From contig NC_133906.1 in assembly GCF_964199755.1 (NCBI RefSeq), forward strand, positions 13,551,378-13,615,377: a DNA stretch of 64,000 nucleotides, written 5' to 3'. This DNA is from Larus michahellis (taxonomy: Eukaryota; Chordata; Aves; Charadriiformes; Laridae). The notes beneath the pieces were generated by a model that worked only from the letters and a program-made list of their open reading frames with translations, had not been told where the DNA came from and searched no databases. The translations under genes were made by a program, and so were the position numbers. This document shows positions 37,001 through 46,930 of this stretch, one piece after another. Numbering within the stretch: the stretch's first letter is position 1; each line of letters opens with the position of its first letter.

Positions 37001-40000
37001 CCTGCACTGAACGAACAACACCAGCAAGGGGCTTCCACCACCAGATCCTCGTGGCAAAACTCAACTGAACCGCCACTGCCTTCATGAAAGAACATCCAGC
37101 TTTGAGTTACAACAGGATTTTTTTCTGGAGGTGAATGATGCTCATTCATACAGGCTGCATTCATTCTCATCGGCCTTTGTGTAACTTTAGCTGCCAACCC
37201 TTAGACTATCTGATGAATTCATCTCATCATTACTATTTTTTTGAAGGTCATGGGAGCAAACAAAATGCACCTTTTTCCAATTTATAACCATATTCAAGCC
37301 ATTTCTTAACCTCTCCTTTGATAAGCCTCTCCTTTGATTGTGGGTTTGTGTCTGAAGCACCTCCCCTTGTATCAGAGTTCGTAGTCCTCAACGTTATTCT
37401 TGTACTTATTCCCCAAACCTTCCCAGCCTCACACCACCTGCAGCCCCGGCACCAGCACCCAACGCAGGGCTCCAATAAATCCTACCGATACCATCAATTA
37501 TGCATCATTATGGATGCAGATTTCAGAATTGTGGGTTTCTAATGTGCTAACAAATTTATAGCACTCCTGTAAGGGGCTTAACTTACTATAGTTATCAATA
37601 TGATTTGGATTAAAAACTGTAATTAACATTTATAATTAAATCTGTATTTATTAAACAAAATCTGTACTTCATTATAAAGAAAGCTTGAGCAGTTCTGTGA
37701 CAGCCACAGAGGCTAATCCAGCCAGAAAGCTTCAGTAAATCGTGTCTGGCACCTTGGAAATACGCAGCAAACGATCGTTATCAAGTTTATATAGGCCAAG
37801 GTTTCAGTGGTTATCATATGCTTCACACAGTGACACTTGTTTGGAGAACAAATACCATTCCCAGTACACATCCTGCAATAAGGAAGACTTTCCTACTCAC
37901 AAAGAATCGTCTTTGTATCAGCTACTGGAACCAGACATCTTCAATAACACAACTAAAATCTAACTAACCAAATATCTAGCTCAGTGATTTATAGTCCGTT
38001 GTTTTCCAGCCGATCACCCCGTCTGTGATTTAGCCGTCCCCTCTCAGCCACCTCACGCTGTACTTTGGCACAAGGCTGCGTGACATGTGGCTTTCCAAAC
38101 ACTGGCACGTTGTTGTGCCCAGAAACAAACATTTTCTCCAGACCACTGAGGTAGAGACATTGCTTGGAAAAGTTCATGGTATTAACATGTTTTGCAGTGT
38201 TCTGCCAAAAGTTTCTTGCATTGGCAAGGTGGAAACATTAGTTCTTAAAATGTGGCAATGACTACCAGCTTGTTTTTCTGTCTGCTCTATTAAAGCAATG
38301 TTAGGAGCTGTTATGCTGAAAATCACTTGAACCAGGCCCCAAAGTGGACTTCAGTATCAAATTTCCAAGGGAAAACTACCTTGGTTGTGCAATACCAGTT
38401 ATTTACAGGCTCCAGAGATGGACAACAATCAGAGCAAGGGGACTTTAAGGTCTGTTACCCCTTGCCCCAGTAAATGAAGGCTGAAGACTTCAACTTTTTA
38501 ATGACTCACCAAGCGGGTCTTACTGTATTGCTTGAGTGATGGTGGCATCAGTCTTCCAGAACCATTCTGCAACCATACCCTTCCCTCAACTGTACGTTGC
38601 CCAAGAAGTAGTCACCAAAGCGTCACTGTTGGAAGACCAGCATTGCTAAGAGCCAGGAGTAGTTACTGATTGAACCCTGCTGCTGGCACTGCTGTTTGGA
38701 CATAGTATACCCTGACCCAGTGCTCTAAAATCATGTGCTATTTTCACTTCTTAGTATCCTTTGAGGTAGCCTGCCAGCTCTAATGGCCTTTGCCCCAGTG
38801 AATGAGATAAGGTTAACGTCAGCAAGGTACGGACTGGGGCTCCAAACAGGAGAAAAAGCTTCCAACTTTTTTCAAACAGCTGCTGATGTTGCAAGGCATC
38901 GAGCTCCTAAACACTGGTACCCAATGCTCAAGGCACAGCACAGAGCACTCTTGCCCAGTTCTATTACAACTTTAGAAATGACATCTTTCTATTGCAGTTC
39001 AAACTTATCTCCTTACTCAAACAGCCTGCACATACTGTGGGCTGTAGCTACTTCCCAAACAGTTCATCCAGTCAGGGTGATGTCTTCATCAGCAGCCTCA
39101 TGCCTACCAGAAATAATCGCTTATGCATCGGAGCTGAGATGAGCTCCATCCCTCCATAAAGGATTCCTGGCTGAAACCAGCCACTGGTGAGGACAGGTGG
39201 GAAGAGGGGATGGGGAAAGGAGGACAGGCTGTGGAGATGGCCAGAAAATGTGGACAGCTTGGGGGAGAAGGCAGGGGGACACCACAAGGGAAAGCGACTG
39301 AAGCAGTTGCTTCTTGAGCACAGAATATGAAACAATCCCAGGTATTTACAGTCATCATTTGAGCATCTCTTTAGGAGAACACTTTCCAAGTTCTGCTTCA
39401 TCTCTTACGCGGCAAGTCAGGTACCCAGAACCACAACCCCAAACCCCTTGCTATAAGGCAAGCCCAGTTAGGAAACTGAAAAGAATAAAAAAACCTCGAC
39501 TACTCCCTCAGACCTCTTTCTTCCCCCAAACACAAGACCCTTACCAACCACATTTTATTGGCTTCCGGCCTTTTATCACAACACAACCTAAATAAGAAGC
39601 ATTACTGCAGGTTTAGCTAGAATTACACTAAGCAGCATAGGGAGAAGTATGTGCTCAGTGTCAGGGCAAGCGTCAGGCTGGCTAGACTTGTATTTCCTGC
39701 ACTCTGTCTTACGCCTTCCTGATATTAAACTGAACTTATTAATGTAACACCTCTACCCAAAAAGAAAATGAGCCTACAATTTTCACACAAGCCACAATCA
39801 CAATGAAATTCAGACCCCAGAGGAAATATTTGAATTCTTTAAACTGCAAACCACAGGACAACATTCAAAGCATAAAACAACGGTATCAAACTGAAACTGG
39901 AAGGCAAGTTTAGGCAGACAGGATGCCACGAGCCCAGCTGAAGATACTGCCATACCACAAGTGAAAAACATCATTCCTCTAAGCTCTCTAGGCACTTCAA

Positions 40001-43000
40001 AACCTTCAGGGGTAAAGACTAATTTCTGCATAGAGGCTCTGCATCCACTGCCCTTGCAGAATACCACTTGCCTCGAAAGGAGAGCCGGCACTTCATGAAT
40101 TACTAACAGTAAATCCCGCAGGGGCTCTCATCCAGGCATCGATGCAGATCCCTCATCCTGCTTCACTTTCACTGCAGTTTTGTCATCTCTTACAAGATGG
40201 TATAACGGGGATAACAAAATTCTAGCTGCTAATAATTAGACGTCTATATTGTTTGAGCATAACATTTGCCCAATATTTTTAATGCATCACAACATGGAAA
40301 TCACAAGTCCAATTACAGGGGAGCTCTTCAATATGTCAAAAGTTCTTGCAATACAGCATCAGAGCAAACAAATATATACCACTGACAAATATACACCACT
40401 ACAAAATATGTTTGGAAAATTACAGAGGTAGCTGCAAGGCCACCAAGAATGTAATTTAGGACCTCACTTGAAAAAAGTGTGTTTCTCAGATTACAGAGAA
40501 CTGTTCCACCGCAGGAACACTCACGCTTCCCTAATGCCATTACTAAAACCCGAAACAACAATCAACTATGACAAATACTAAACACTTTGAGATCCTTACT
40601 CTGTTACACCCTTATGATACAATGAAGAGCCTTATAAGAAAAGGAATTTTTACAGCTACATCATGTCCTCACACTCCTGTATCTTTTTTTTTTTTCAAAA
40701 GAAACTGTTTTCTTCTCTTGTGCAGAACAATACACACAATTGAAAAATGAAGTGGGATAGTCCCACGTGCTAATATTTTCTTTTTAAAAATCAACATGTT
40801 AGCAAGAATTTTTGAAGTTAATCCGACATACTGTATTCTCTCCTACCACTTGCTTCTGTCTGCAAATAGAGACAGGTTCTTCAAAAAAATCTCGCAGTCT
40901 CACAACTGACTACCTAAGACCTGGATTCAGAATCTGGTCTTGTTTATACCCATATAAATATTCTCTGCATACTTGAGAGCTATGAGTGTTATTAAGCACC
41001 CTTTCCTCTGAAAATGCATTTGTATATTCCAAATACTTAGAAGTTCCAGATGTTACCTTAAAGCTTATATCCAAATGTAAACAGAAGTCTGTATCTACAA
41101 AATATACAATCTGCTCGATTTCTCCCCTTGTAGTTGCTTTAAATGTTTACAGAGGTAAAACTTGCATAGAACAGGAAGGAAAGTGCCAAATGTTTTATAA
41201 TTCCAGTACAGAAACTTAACTCTCCCCCATACATCACATTTTTGAGATGTCTGAAGAAAAAGGAGACAAGGCACTGACATGAGAAACTGAGAAACATGAG
41301 CTAAGTTTTAATGTAAAAGTAAAGACAGCATAATGGGAACATTACCCTAATTGCCCATGGTACCTCTAAAAGAGCATCGTTTCCATTTTAATGACATCAG
41401 CTGCAGGCCGGCCTACCATTCTTTAATAATACTAACTCTATTTGATGTTGCAAGGTCAGAAGTGTCTGTACTTTGTACAATTCTGAAGAGTCATGCACTA
41501 TGTGCTTCTTAAATCACACCTTGAAAACCTCAGCATTTCAGAAGTGCTTTCGTACATCTGCCAGCCATTTATATTTACTTATTAAATGAAAACTAGACTT
41601 TTTTTCCTTCTTCTGACAAGACTATTAATACTAAGATTTTGTACCTGCAAACCACCTAAAGGTCTTTCAACAGCTTTATCAGCTCCTGGGGCTAGAGAAG
41701 TTGTCAATATGAACTTCAGGCAGAAAAACAAGCAGACGGTAATCTACAGCAAGACAGAGGATGCACTGATTTTAAAGGATGAAGAATAACGGAGGTGACT
41801 TCTTGTCTTTGGGGCCACTGCACTAACATGAACGAAGAGATCAAGAGCTGGACCTGGATGACACGGGCTTGATTTGCACGTCATCTGCCAGCTGCACTCT
41901 TAGAAAAGCCCATGGAAATTACAATGTCTAGCATAAGCCTCTTTTTTTATTTTGGTAAAGCAAAACAATAGAATCCTCTTTGTCTTCCAACAGAGAGTGA
42001 ACATCACAACCGTGAGTTTGACAGCCACAGTGCCCATTTGCGTCTTTCCAGATGTCACCACTGCAGTCTCCACTTGTTTCGTGAAGGTCTCGCATAACCC
42101 ACTGATAGAATCACAGCATTGCCTAGGTTGGAAGGGACCTTTCAGATCATCGAGCCCAACCATTAACCTAACACTGACAAACCCACCACTAACCCATGTC
42201 CCTCAGCACCACGTCTGCCCGGCTTTTAAATACCTCCAGGGATGGCAATTCCACCACTTCCCTGGGCAGTCTGTTCCAATGCTTGACAACCCTTTCAGTG
42301 AAGGAATTTTTCCTAATATCCACCCTAAACCTCCCCTCAGGGACAGGGGTCTGACAGCACAGCAGGGCACTTCATTCCCTGGTGTAAAGGGAATGGAAAC
42401 CTCAGGGCACTAATACTGGCCCAGAACTTTCTCTCCCTGCATGTCACACAGGACGGAGTGCCAGCCCTGCACCAAGCCTCTGCACACTCGGCAATTCCCA
42501 CCATGTGCATCCTTCGTCCGCAAAAGCCAAACAGGCCCTGAAGCTTGTTAAGAGCACGACTAGCATAAAACATGCAGCTCTGGAACACAGCCCCTGCACT
42601 GAACTGATTTCCAATTGGTGAACAGTGCAACATATTTTTATAAGTTAAGGATTAATATGTGTATACAAAATTCACCATCTACTTATGTTTCAGCATATAA
42701 GAATTACTCCCGTATGGGCTAAAACATTTTGAATGCCATATCATCTAACATCTTCTCATTAAATCGTATTTCATGCTCTTAGTAACTCCACTGCTCAATT
42801 CTATTCCCATTTACTCAGCATAGCCCAATAACAAACGACTGGCAGAAGTTGTTAGCCTTTTCCCTTCATTACCCCTGGTTTTATTCCTTTTACTACCACG
42901 TATGAACTTTTATTGCTCCTACATTCTTTTTTTTATGGGACTTACAAAGGAGTAAAAATGACACAGATGGCTTCTGGAGCCAAAGCAAAGCTTTTCTTAT

Positions 43001-45976
43001 TCCCTGAGCTCCAGCATTTCAAAAAGTAAAAGACGTAAAGGGATTCTGTCACACGAGAGCTGGTTAAATACTGCAGACCGGCTAATAACAACCTTCTGTT
43101 GTTAGTCTGTGTGAGAAAAGGAAGTCTCTCTTCAAATGAGAGGGAACTGAATGTTTTAAGTCTCCCCTGAAAAGCAGAACCATAACCAAGGGCTTTCTCT
43201 AGAATCATGAGAGATTCAGCAATAAGCTTTCTTAAAAAAAAATTTCCCCCTTCCCCCTCCCAGTGCCAGCTACAGAAATCTGGGACAAAGGTCCTCATGA
43301 CTATTCAACAAGTTAGAGATATGCAACCAAACACAAGATTAGTGAATCATAAAAGCAGCAGCAGCAAGCCAAGAAATTAAACCAGTTTAACACTGAAAAC
43401 CTGCAAGTATGTGAAAGGCCACAGCTCTTGCAAAACTTGCTCAGAAGCATTAATATTAAAAGGAAAAAAAATACTGCCTCAGTGCATGATGTCTGGGCAG
43501 ACAAACATTACCTCCCACAGACACAAAACATCTGCCAAACCATACAGACAACAGGCCAGAGCTGCTGGGGAGTCTCAGCAAAATGTCAGCAGCTCCTGGT
43601 TCTTATAAGAAAACCTCTTACAAGACTCCTCAATGATACTCTGGTAGCTCAAGACACTTTAATTTCCACCGAGACAATGCTCAGTGATGAAGCTCCAGAG
43701 ACAAAGTTCTGCCTGAAACCATGTCTAAATCAGGTCAACCATTATATTAAGGTGCTGGGAACAAAACCCGTATGTTCACCTGTGAATGGGACTGCCCCGA
43801 GAAGATGCCAATTGCCTTACTCTGCCCTAAGAGCGGCTCAGCCTTTCACAACAGTGCATTTCAGCAATGGCCAGGGTCTAGAAATCCAGAACGGCTTTCC
43901 TCTCCAGGAAGCCAGCAGTTCTTCAGAAGCAGGTGAGGCAAGGCCTTGTACCACTTGTCAGAATCACTCGTGCCCCTGCTGCTGTGCCTGTTCAAGGGAA
44001 GTTTCCAACAACGCCAGTGTCACCATTTCCATGCCTCCCTGTGCTGCCGCGGCTCCCCTCCCATACTTCCTTCCTCACCCCAGTCCTCCTGAGGAAGATT
44101 TCTGTGCTCAGATCAGCTTACAGTGATCATTAAGTACTCACACCCATCACTATCCAAACACCCATCACAACCCATTTTTCCAAAGCAAGGAATAAAGCCA
44201 AATATAGTTACAGCTTTGTAAAATTTGTCCACAGGCACAATCAGGCAATGAGACCGCACAAATGGTTTGTAAGCCTGCTTGAAAAACTTATACAGGCTTT
44301 GAAATTCAAGTATTCCCTAAAACACATGCCCTTGTATCTTAAGTCATCCAGCACCTGTGGGTCTGTACAGCTGCCACCTGAAAGAAGAGGGACAATCCGC
44401 ACAGCTTCACCTTTCCTGGGTTGCCCTGACCAAGGACTTGACTGGAGGGGTGGGTCTGAGCAAATGAGAACCTGACCTGTCCTGGCAGGTGAGTGGGGAG
44501 ACCAAAGCAGTGGGCACGACCAAGCCAGAGGCGTTGTGGGGACACAGCAAAGTTCAGGGTCCCTTTGGACACAGCATCAAACCAGGGCCCCCTGAGTGCT
44601 GCACCTTGCACAACTCAGGGTGACTTCAACTGCCTTTTTTTTTTTTTTTAATAACAAAAGGAAAAAACAAATGCTTCTGATCTCCCGAGTTCAAAGAAAC
44701 ATCTCTGAACCACCGGGCGAGCTGAACCCATCGATCCTGACTGTCCCTTGCTTCAAGCCACTAGTACAGATACCAGATGAAACCCATTAAGCAGTTATGG
44801 TACACATGCTGCGCTAGTTAAGGAAAAGTGCTGTGTTTGGAGATTACTTTTTGCAAGTGGAATCGAACAAAAGATCTCAAAATAAATTTAGCATGCCAGA
44901 CTCAACAGCATGGTGATGCCCAAGCAGGGACTGTAGGCCACGGGAAAGATGTGATAACCACAAACTTAGAATCATGGAATCATAGAATGGTTCAGGTTGG
45001 AAGGGGCCTCAAAGATCATCCAGTGCCACCCCCTGCCCTGGGCAGGGACACCTCCCACCACACCAGGTTGCTCCAAGCCCCGTCCAACCTGGCCTTGAAC
45101 CCCTCCAGGGATGGGGCAGCCACAGCTTCTCTGGGCAACCTGGGCCAGGGGATCACTGCCCTCAGAGTGAAAAACTTCTTCCTTGTATCTAGTCTAAATC
45201 TTCCCTCTTTTAGTCGACAGCCATTACCCCTTTTCCTATCACAACAGACCCTGCAAAAAAGTTTGTCCCCATCTTTCTTATAAGCCCCTTTAGGGACTGG
45301 AAGGGGCTCCGAGGTCTCCCCGGAGCCTTCTCTTCTCCAGGCTGAACCCCCCCAGCTCTCTCAGCCTGTCCTCACAGCAGAGGGGCTCCAGCCCTCCCAG
45401 CATCTCCGGGGCCTCCTCTGGCCCCGCTCCAACAGCTCCGTGTCCTTCTGCTGTTGGTGCCCCAGAGCTGGAGGCAGCACTGCAGGGGGGTCTCCCCAGA
45501 GCGGAGCAGAGGGGCAGAATCCCCTCCCTCGACCACCCCCCTCCGGGACAACCCCTCTCCCGCCGGCCCCCGCCGCCCCGCACCTGGGTGACGATGGTGG
45601 AGCGATAGACGTCGCGGCTGTACTCCCAGCCGTCCAGGCACGGCTCCTGCTCCAGCGACGCCAGCTCCACGTCGAAGCCGGGCCGCAGCCCCAGCGCCGA
45701 GAAATTGGCCAGCGCGGCCAGGCGGTACCGGCGGCAGCGGCTCGGCGCCGCCTGCCCGTCCCGCAGCTCCAGCGGGATGCTGGCGTTGCGCCACTCGCTG
45801 CTCAGGTTGGCCCCGCCGGGCACGGCGCAGCGGTGCTCGGGGGTGCCGGCCAGGAAGACGATGGAGAGGCCGTTGAAGCCATTGGGGACGATGCTGGCGC
45901 TGAGGAGGAAGAAGACGAGGCGCTGGAAGCGGCCCCACTCGCCCAGGAAGGCGGTCACCTCCTCGTAGTCGCGCAT
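18957..45976 (-). CDS. SLC22A5: SLC22A5 (OCTN2), sodium-dependent carnitine transporter, complete ten-exon gene
   Basis: High-affinity Na+-dependent carnitine and organic-cation transporter of the plasma membrane (MFS, SLC22 family). Coding exons, in transcript order: 45976-45584, 35576-35473, 32780-32626, 31302-31131, 30134-30008, 25858-25758, 21887-21673, 20454-20272, 19788-19653, 19044-18957. They sum to 1,674 nt, 557 codons plus stop, equal to human OCTN2; all junctions are GT-AG and in phase. Visible marks: N-terminus [15 protein letters not shown]; large extracellular loop with three N-glycosylation sequons at N57, N64 and N91; MFS motif GQLSDKFGRKN across exons 2/3 (human has R where K is seen); nucleotide-binding-like GTEILGKS at the start of exon 4; FIPESPRWL-type motif (here IIPESPRWL); [12 protein letters not shown]-terminal STAF, a PDZ ligand. 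The ATG has G at -3. The product is twelve-helix by family. SLC22A4 lies upstream in tandem. Intron 1 is the largest (10 kb). The protein assignment is very secure; UTR ends are not defined. Confidence 0.97.
19653..19788 (-). CDS. SLC22A5: SLC22A5 coding exon 9
   Basis: 136 bp, helix 12 and start of the cytosolic tail: [20 protein letters not shown], then [19 protein letters not shown] and LVKG. The acceptor CTACTAG|GT is preceded by a run of 23 T on the minus strand. The donor is GG|GTAAGT. Confidence 0.96.
19799..19821. repeat. A23/T23 homopolymer at SLC22A5 exon 9 acceptor
   Basis: 23 consecutive A on the plus strand, that is, T on the transcribed-sense strand, ending about 10 nt from the exon 9 acceptor. 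It serves as the polypyrimidine tract. Confidence 0.9.
20272..20454 (-). CDS. SLC22A5: SLC22A5 coding exon 8
   Basis: 183 bp, helices 9/10 to 11. It includes [33 protein letters not shown] and [16 protein letters not shown]. The acceptor is TTTCAG|AT and the donor is G|GTAAGT. Confidence 0.96.
21673..21887 (-). CDS. SLC22A5: SLC22A5 coding exon 7
   Basis: 215 bp, helices 7 to 9. Readable motifs are [32 protein letters not shown] and [20 protein letters not shown]. The acceptor is TTTCAG|G and the donor is C|GTATGG. Confidence 0.96.
22845..23226 (+). mobile_element. CR1 LINE 3' part in SLC22A5 intron 6
   Basis: Plus orientation, antisense to SLC22A5: [11 protein letters not shown] coding remnant, then AACAGGCTGCCCAGGGATGC and the tail GATTCTCTGATTCTATGA. 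Same subfamily as the copies at 11385, 15275 and 42108 (shared GATCTGAAAGGTCCCTTCC). Confidence 0.9.
24674..25023 (-). mobile_element. Solitary avian ERV LTR in SLC22A5 intron 6
   Basis: A 350-bp element with TG...CA ends (plus strand TGTCGTGGTTTA...CCAGGACA) flanked by a perfect 5-bp target duplication GCACT (24669-24673 and 25024-25028). No internal viral genes adjoin it, so it is a solo LTR. The minus strand begins TGTCCTGGTT, usual for bird ERVL-type LTRs, and has a TATA-like CTTAAAAG; therefore I orient it minus, in sense with SLC22A5. The 5-bp duplication suits ERVL better than 4- or 6-bp classes. Confidence 0.85.
25758..25858 (-). CDS. SLC22A5: SLC22A5 coding exon 6
   Basis: 101 bp. 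It starts [20 protein letters not shown] and ends [13 protein letters not shown]: the end of the intracellular loop and the start of helix 7. The acceptor is TTCCAG|CTG and the donor is TG|GTAAGC. Confidence 0.95.
30008..30134 (-). CDS. SLC22A5: SLC22A5 coding exon 5
   Basis: 127 bp, the large intracellular loop after helix 6: [19 protein letters not shown], followed by [10 protein letters not shown] and FDPSE. The acceptor is TTCAG|G and the donor is GAG|GTAAGA. This is the conserved SLC22 ESPRWL region. Confidence 0.96.
31131..31302 (-). CDS. SLC22A5: SLC22A5 coding exon 4
   Basis: 172 bp. It begins with GTEILGKS, the motif proposed to bind nucleotide in OCTN proteins, then helices 5 and 6 including [19 protein letters not shown]. 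The acceptor is AACAG|GC and the donor is TG|GTGAGT. A 67-bp block (31167-31233) is identical to exon 4 of SLC22A4. Confidence 0.96.
32626..32780 (-). CDS. SLC22A5: SLC22A5 coding exon 3
   Basis: 155 bp. It starts [19 protein letters not shown] and ends [14 protein letters not shown], covering helices 3 and 4. The acceptor GTGGAAG|G is weak, with the pyrimidine-rich stretch (23 T on the minus strand) lying some 16 nt upstream rather than next to the AG. The donor is G|GTATGA. Confidence 0.95.
32797..32819. repeat. A23/T23 homopolymer at SLC22A5 exon 3 acceptor
   Basis: 23 consecutive A on the plus strand (T in sense), 16 nt upstream of the exon 3 acceptor, whose immediate context (GTGGAAG) lacks pyrimidines. 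Confidence 0.9.
33680..34680 (+). mobile_element. Decayed CR1 ORF2 endonuclease region in SLC22A5 intron 2
   Basis: Plus-strand frames show the LINE endonuclease signature: [26 protein letters not shown] and [15 protein letters not shown], followed, after stops and frameshifts, by LLDLVLV and a region like CR1 LFRDLL...PW. Catalytic-type motifs (GDFN) are seen but the frame is broken several times. Unusually it is an internal, not a 3'-end, CR1 piece, so it is probably old. Borders are uncertain. Confidence 0.75.
35473..35576 (-). CDS. SLC22A5: SLC22A5 coding exon 2
   Basis: 104 bp, begins [13 protein letters not shown] and runs through helix 2 ([15 protein letters not shown]) to the MFS motif GQLSDK. 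The acceptor is CCCACAG|TGG and the donor is AA|GTAAAG, leaving a split Lys codon completed by exon 3. Confidence 0.96.
42108..42340 (-). mobile_element. CR1 LINE 3' end in SLC22A5 intron 1
   Basis: Inverse copy: TAGAATCACAGCATTGCCTA, then GGTTGGAAGGGACCTTTCAG and the AACCCATGTCCCTCAGCACC block. About 230 bp, in the same orientation as SLC22A5. Confidence 0.9.
44968..45535 (-). mobile_element. CR1 LINE 3' part next to SLC22A5 exon 1
   Basis: Inverse CR1 (GAATCATGGAATCATAGAAT, GGTTCAGGTTGGAAGGGGCC), about 570 bp. The minus strand encodes an ORF2 remnant ([20 protein letters not shown]). Its 5' truncated end lies only about 50 bp from the exon 1 donor, inside the CpG island. Confidence 0.92.
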
Positions 45977-46420
45977 GGCGCAGCCGAGCTGCGGCCGCCG
46001 TTACCTGCGGGCCCGACTGGTGTGGGCAGGAAGCGGCCGCCGCGCAGCCCGCCGAGCGCCGGGCCATGGGCCGGGCCTGGCCGGCGGGGGAGCGGCCGGG
46101 GGTGGGGTTTGCAGGCGGAGGCCCCTCAGGTGGGGCCGGCCGCCGCCACGGGAGAACCGCCGCGGCCCGGCCCTGCCCTGCCGCCTCGTCCCGGCGCCGG
46201 CGGCTCCCGGCATGCTCTTCGCCCGCCGGCCGGGAGGCGCGGCAGGGGCTCGGCTACTGAGGGGAGGCCGGGCCCGGCGCCGGCTCCAGCTCCAGCACCA
46301 GCGCCCTCAGCGCCGCTGCCATGGCCGGGCCGCGGCGGCCCTGTGAGGCTGAAGGGAGGGCCCAGGCCTGGCTCCGGCCGGGGTTGTGTTCCCGGCGGCG
46401 GCTGGAGGAGGCGAGCCCCG
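45540..46420 (-). promoter_or_regulatory. SLC22A5: CpG-island promoter of SLC22A5
   Basis: Very GC- and CpG-rich block covering SLC22A5 exon 1 and about 450 bp upstream of the ATG, with runs of GCGG and GGCGGGG-type boxes. No TATA box is evident, as expected for a housekeeping-type promoter. Long open frames on both strands here are products of base composition. The exact start site cannot be read from sequence. A CR1 copy follows directly upstream (from about 46530). Confidence 0.75.
45584..45976 (-). CDS. SLC22A5: SLC22A5 coding exon 1
   Basis: Encodes residues 1-131: cytosolic N-terminus, first membrane helix (about 21-41, [16 protein letters not shown]) and most of the extracellular loop. 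It contains cysteines at 50, 81 and later, and sequons NLS (57), NAS (64) and NFS (91). The donor reads CAG|GTGCGG. The frame stays open past the donor into intron 1 and a CR1 copy, so the real exon end is set by the splice site and by the match of exon 2 (WNLVC). Confidence 0.96.
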
Positions 46421-46529
46421 TGTGCTGGGAGGTGCCGGGCACACGCCTGCAGGCAGAGCTCTGCCTGCTCCTGCCTGTGCTCCCCGCCTGCCGAGGGCTC
46501 GGCTGCGGGCTCCGGGTGAGCATCTGGGA

Positions 46530-46930
46530 CTGCAGCATCTCTGTGCTGAGGAAAGGCTGAGAGCCCTGGAGCTGTTCGGCCTGGAGAAGGCTGAGGGAGG
46601 ATCTCATCAACGCTCAGCAATACCTAAAGGTCGGATGGCAAGAGAATGGGGCCAGACTCTTCTCAGTGGTGCCCAGTGACAGGACAAGGGGCAACAGACA
46701 CAAACTGGAACATGGGAAATTCCGCCTCAACACAAGGAAAAACTTCTTTACTTTGAGGGTGGCAGAGCATTGGCACAGGCTGTCCAGAGAGGCTGTGGAT
46801 TCTTCTCTGGGGTTATTCAAACCCCACCTGGACACGTTCCTGTCCGACCTGCTCTTGGTGACCCTGCTCTGGCAGGGGGTTGGGTGAAATGATCTCCAGA
46901 GGTCCCTTCCCACACCAGCCGTTCTGCTGC
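46530..46930 (+). mobile_element. CR1 LINE 3' part upstream of SLC22A5
   Basis: Plus-oriented, from a different subfamily from the other copies: reads CTGGAGAAGGCTGAGGGAGG, then CACAAACTGGAACATGGGAA, GGCAGAGCATTGGCACAGGC and the tail ATGATCTCCAGAGGTCCCTT. It starts about 550 bp upstream of the SLC22A5 ATG, divergent from it. Confidence 0.88.

Larger units (their letters stand above)
32781..45583 (-). other. SLC22A5: SLC22A5 introns 2 and 1
   Basis: Introns 32781-35472 and 35577-45583. Contents: the internal CR1 piece (33680-34680) and CR1 tails at 42108 and 44968. The interval 35.6-42.1 kb has no feature I can name; its open frames are short and without motifs. Confidence 0.8.

Noticed and set aside
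45440-46519. Plus-strand 359-codon open frame across the SLC22A5 CpG island
   Set aside because: It is antisense to SLC22A5 exon 1 and composed of Gly/Ala/Pro/Arg-rich low-complexity sequence, as expected in a CpG-rich region where stop codons are rare.
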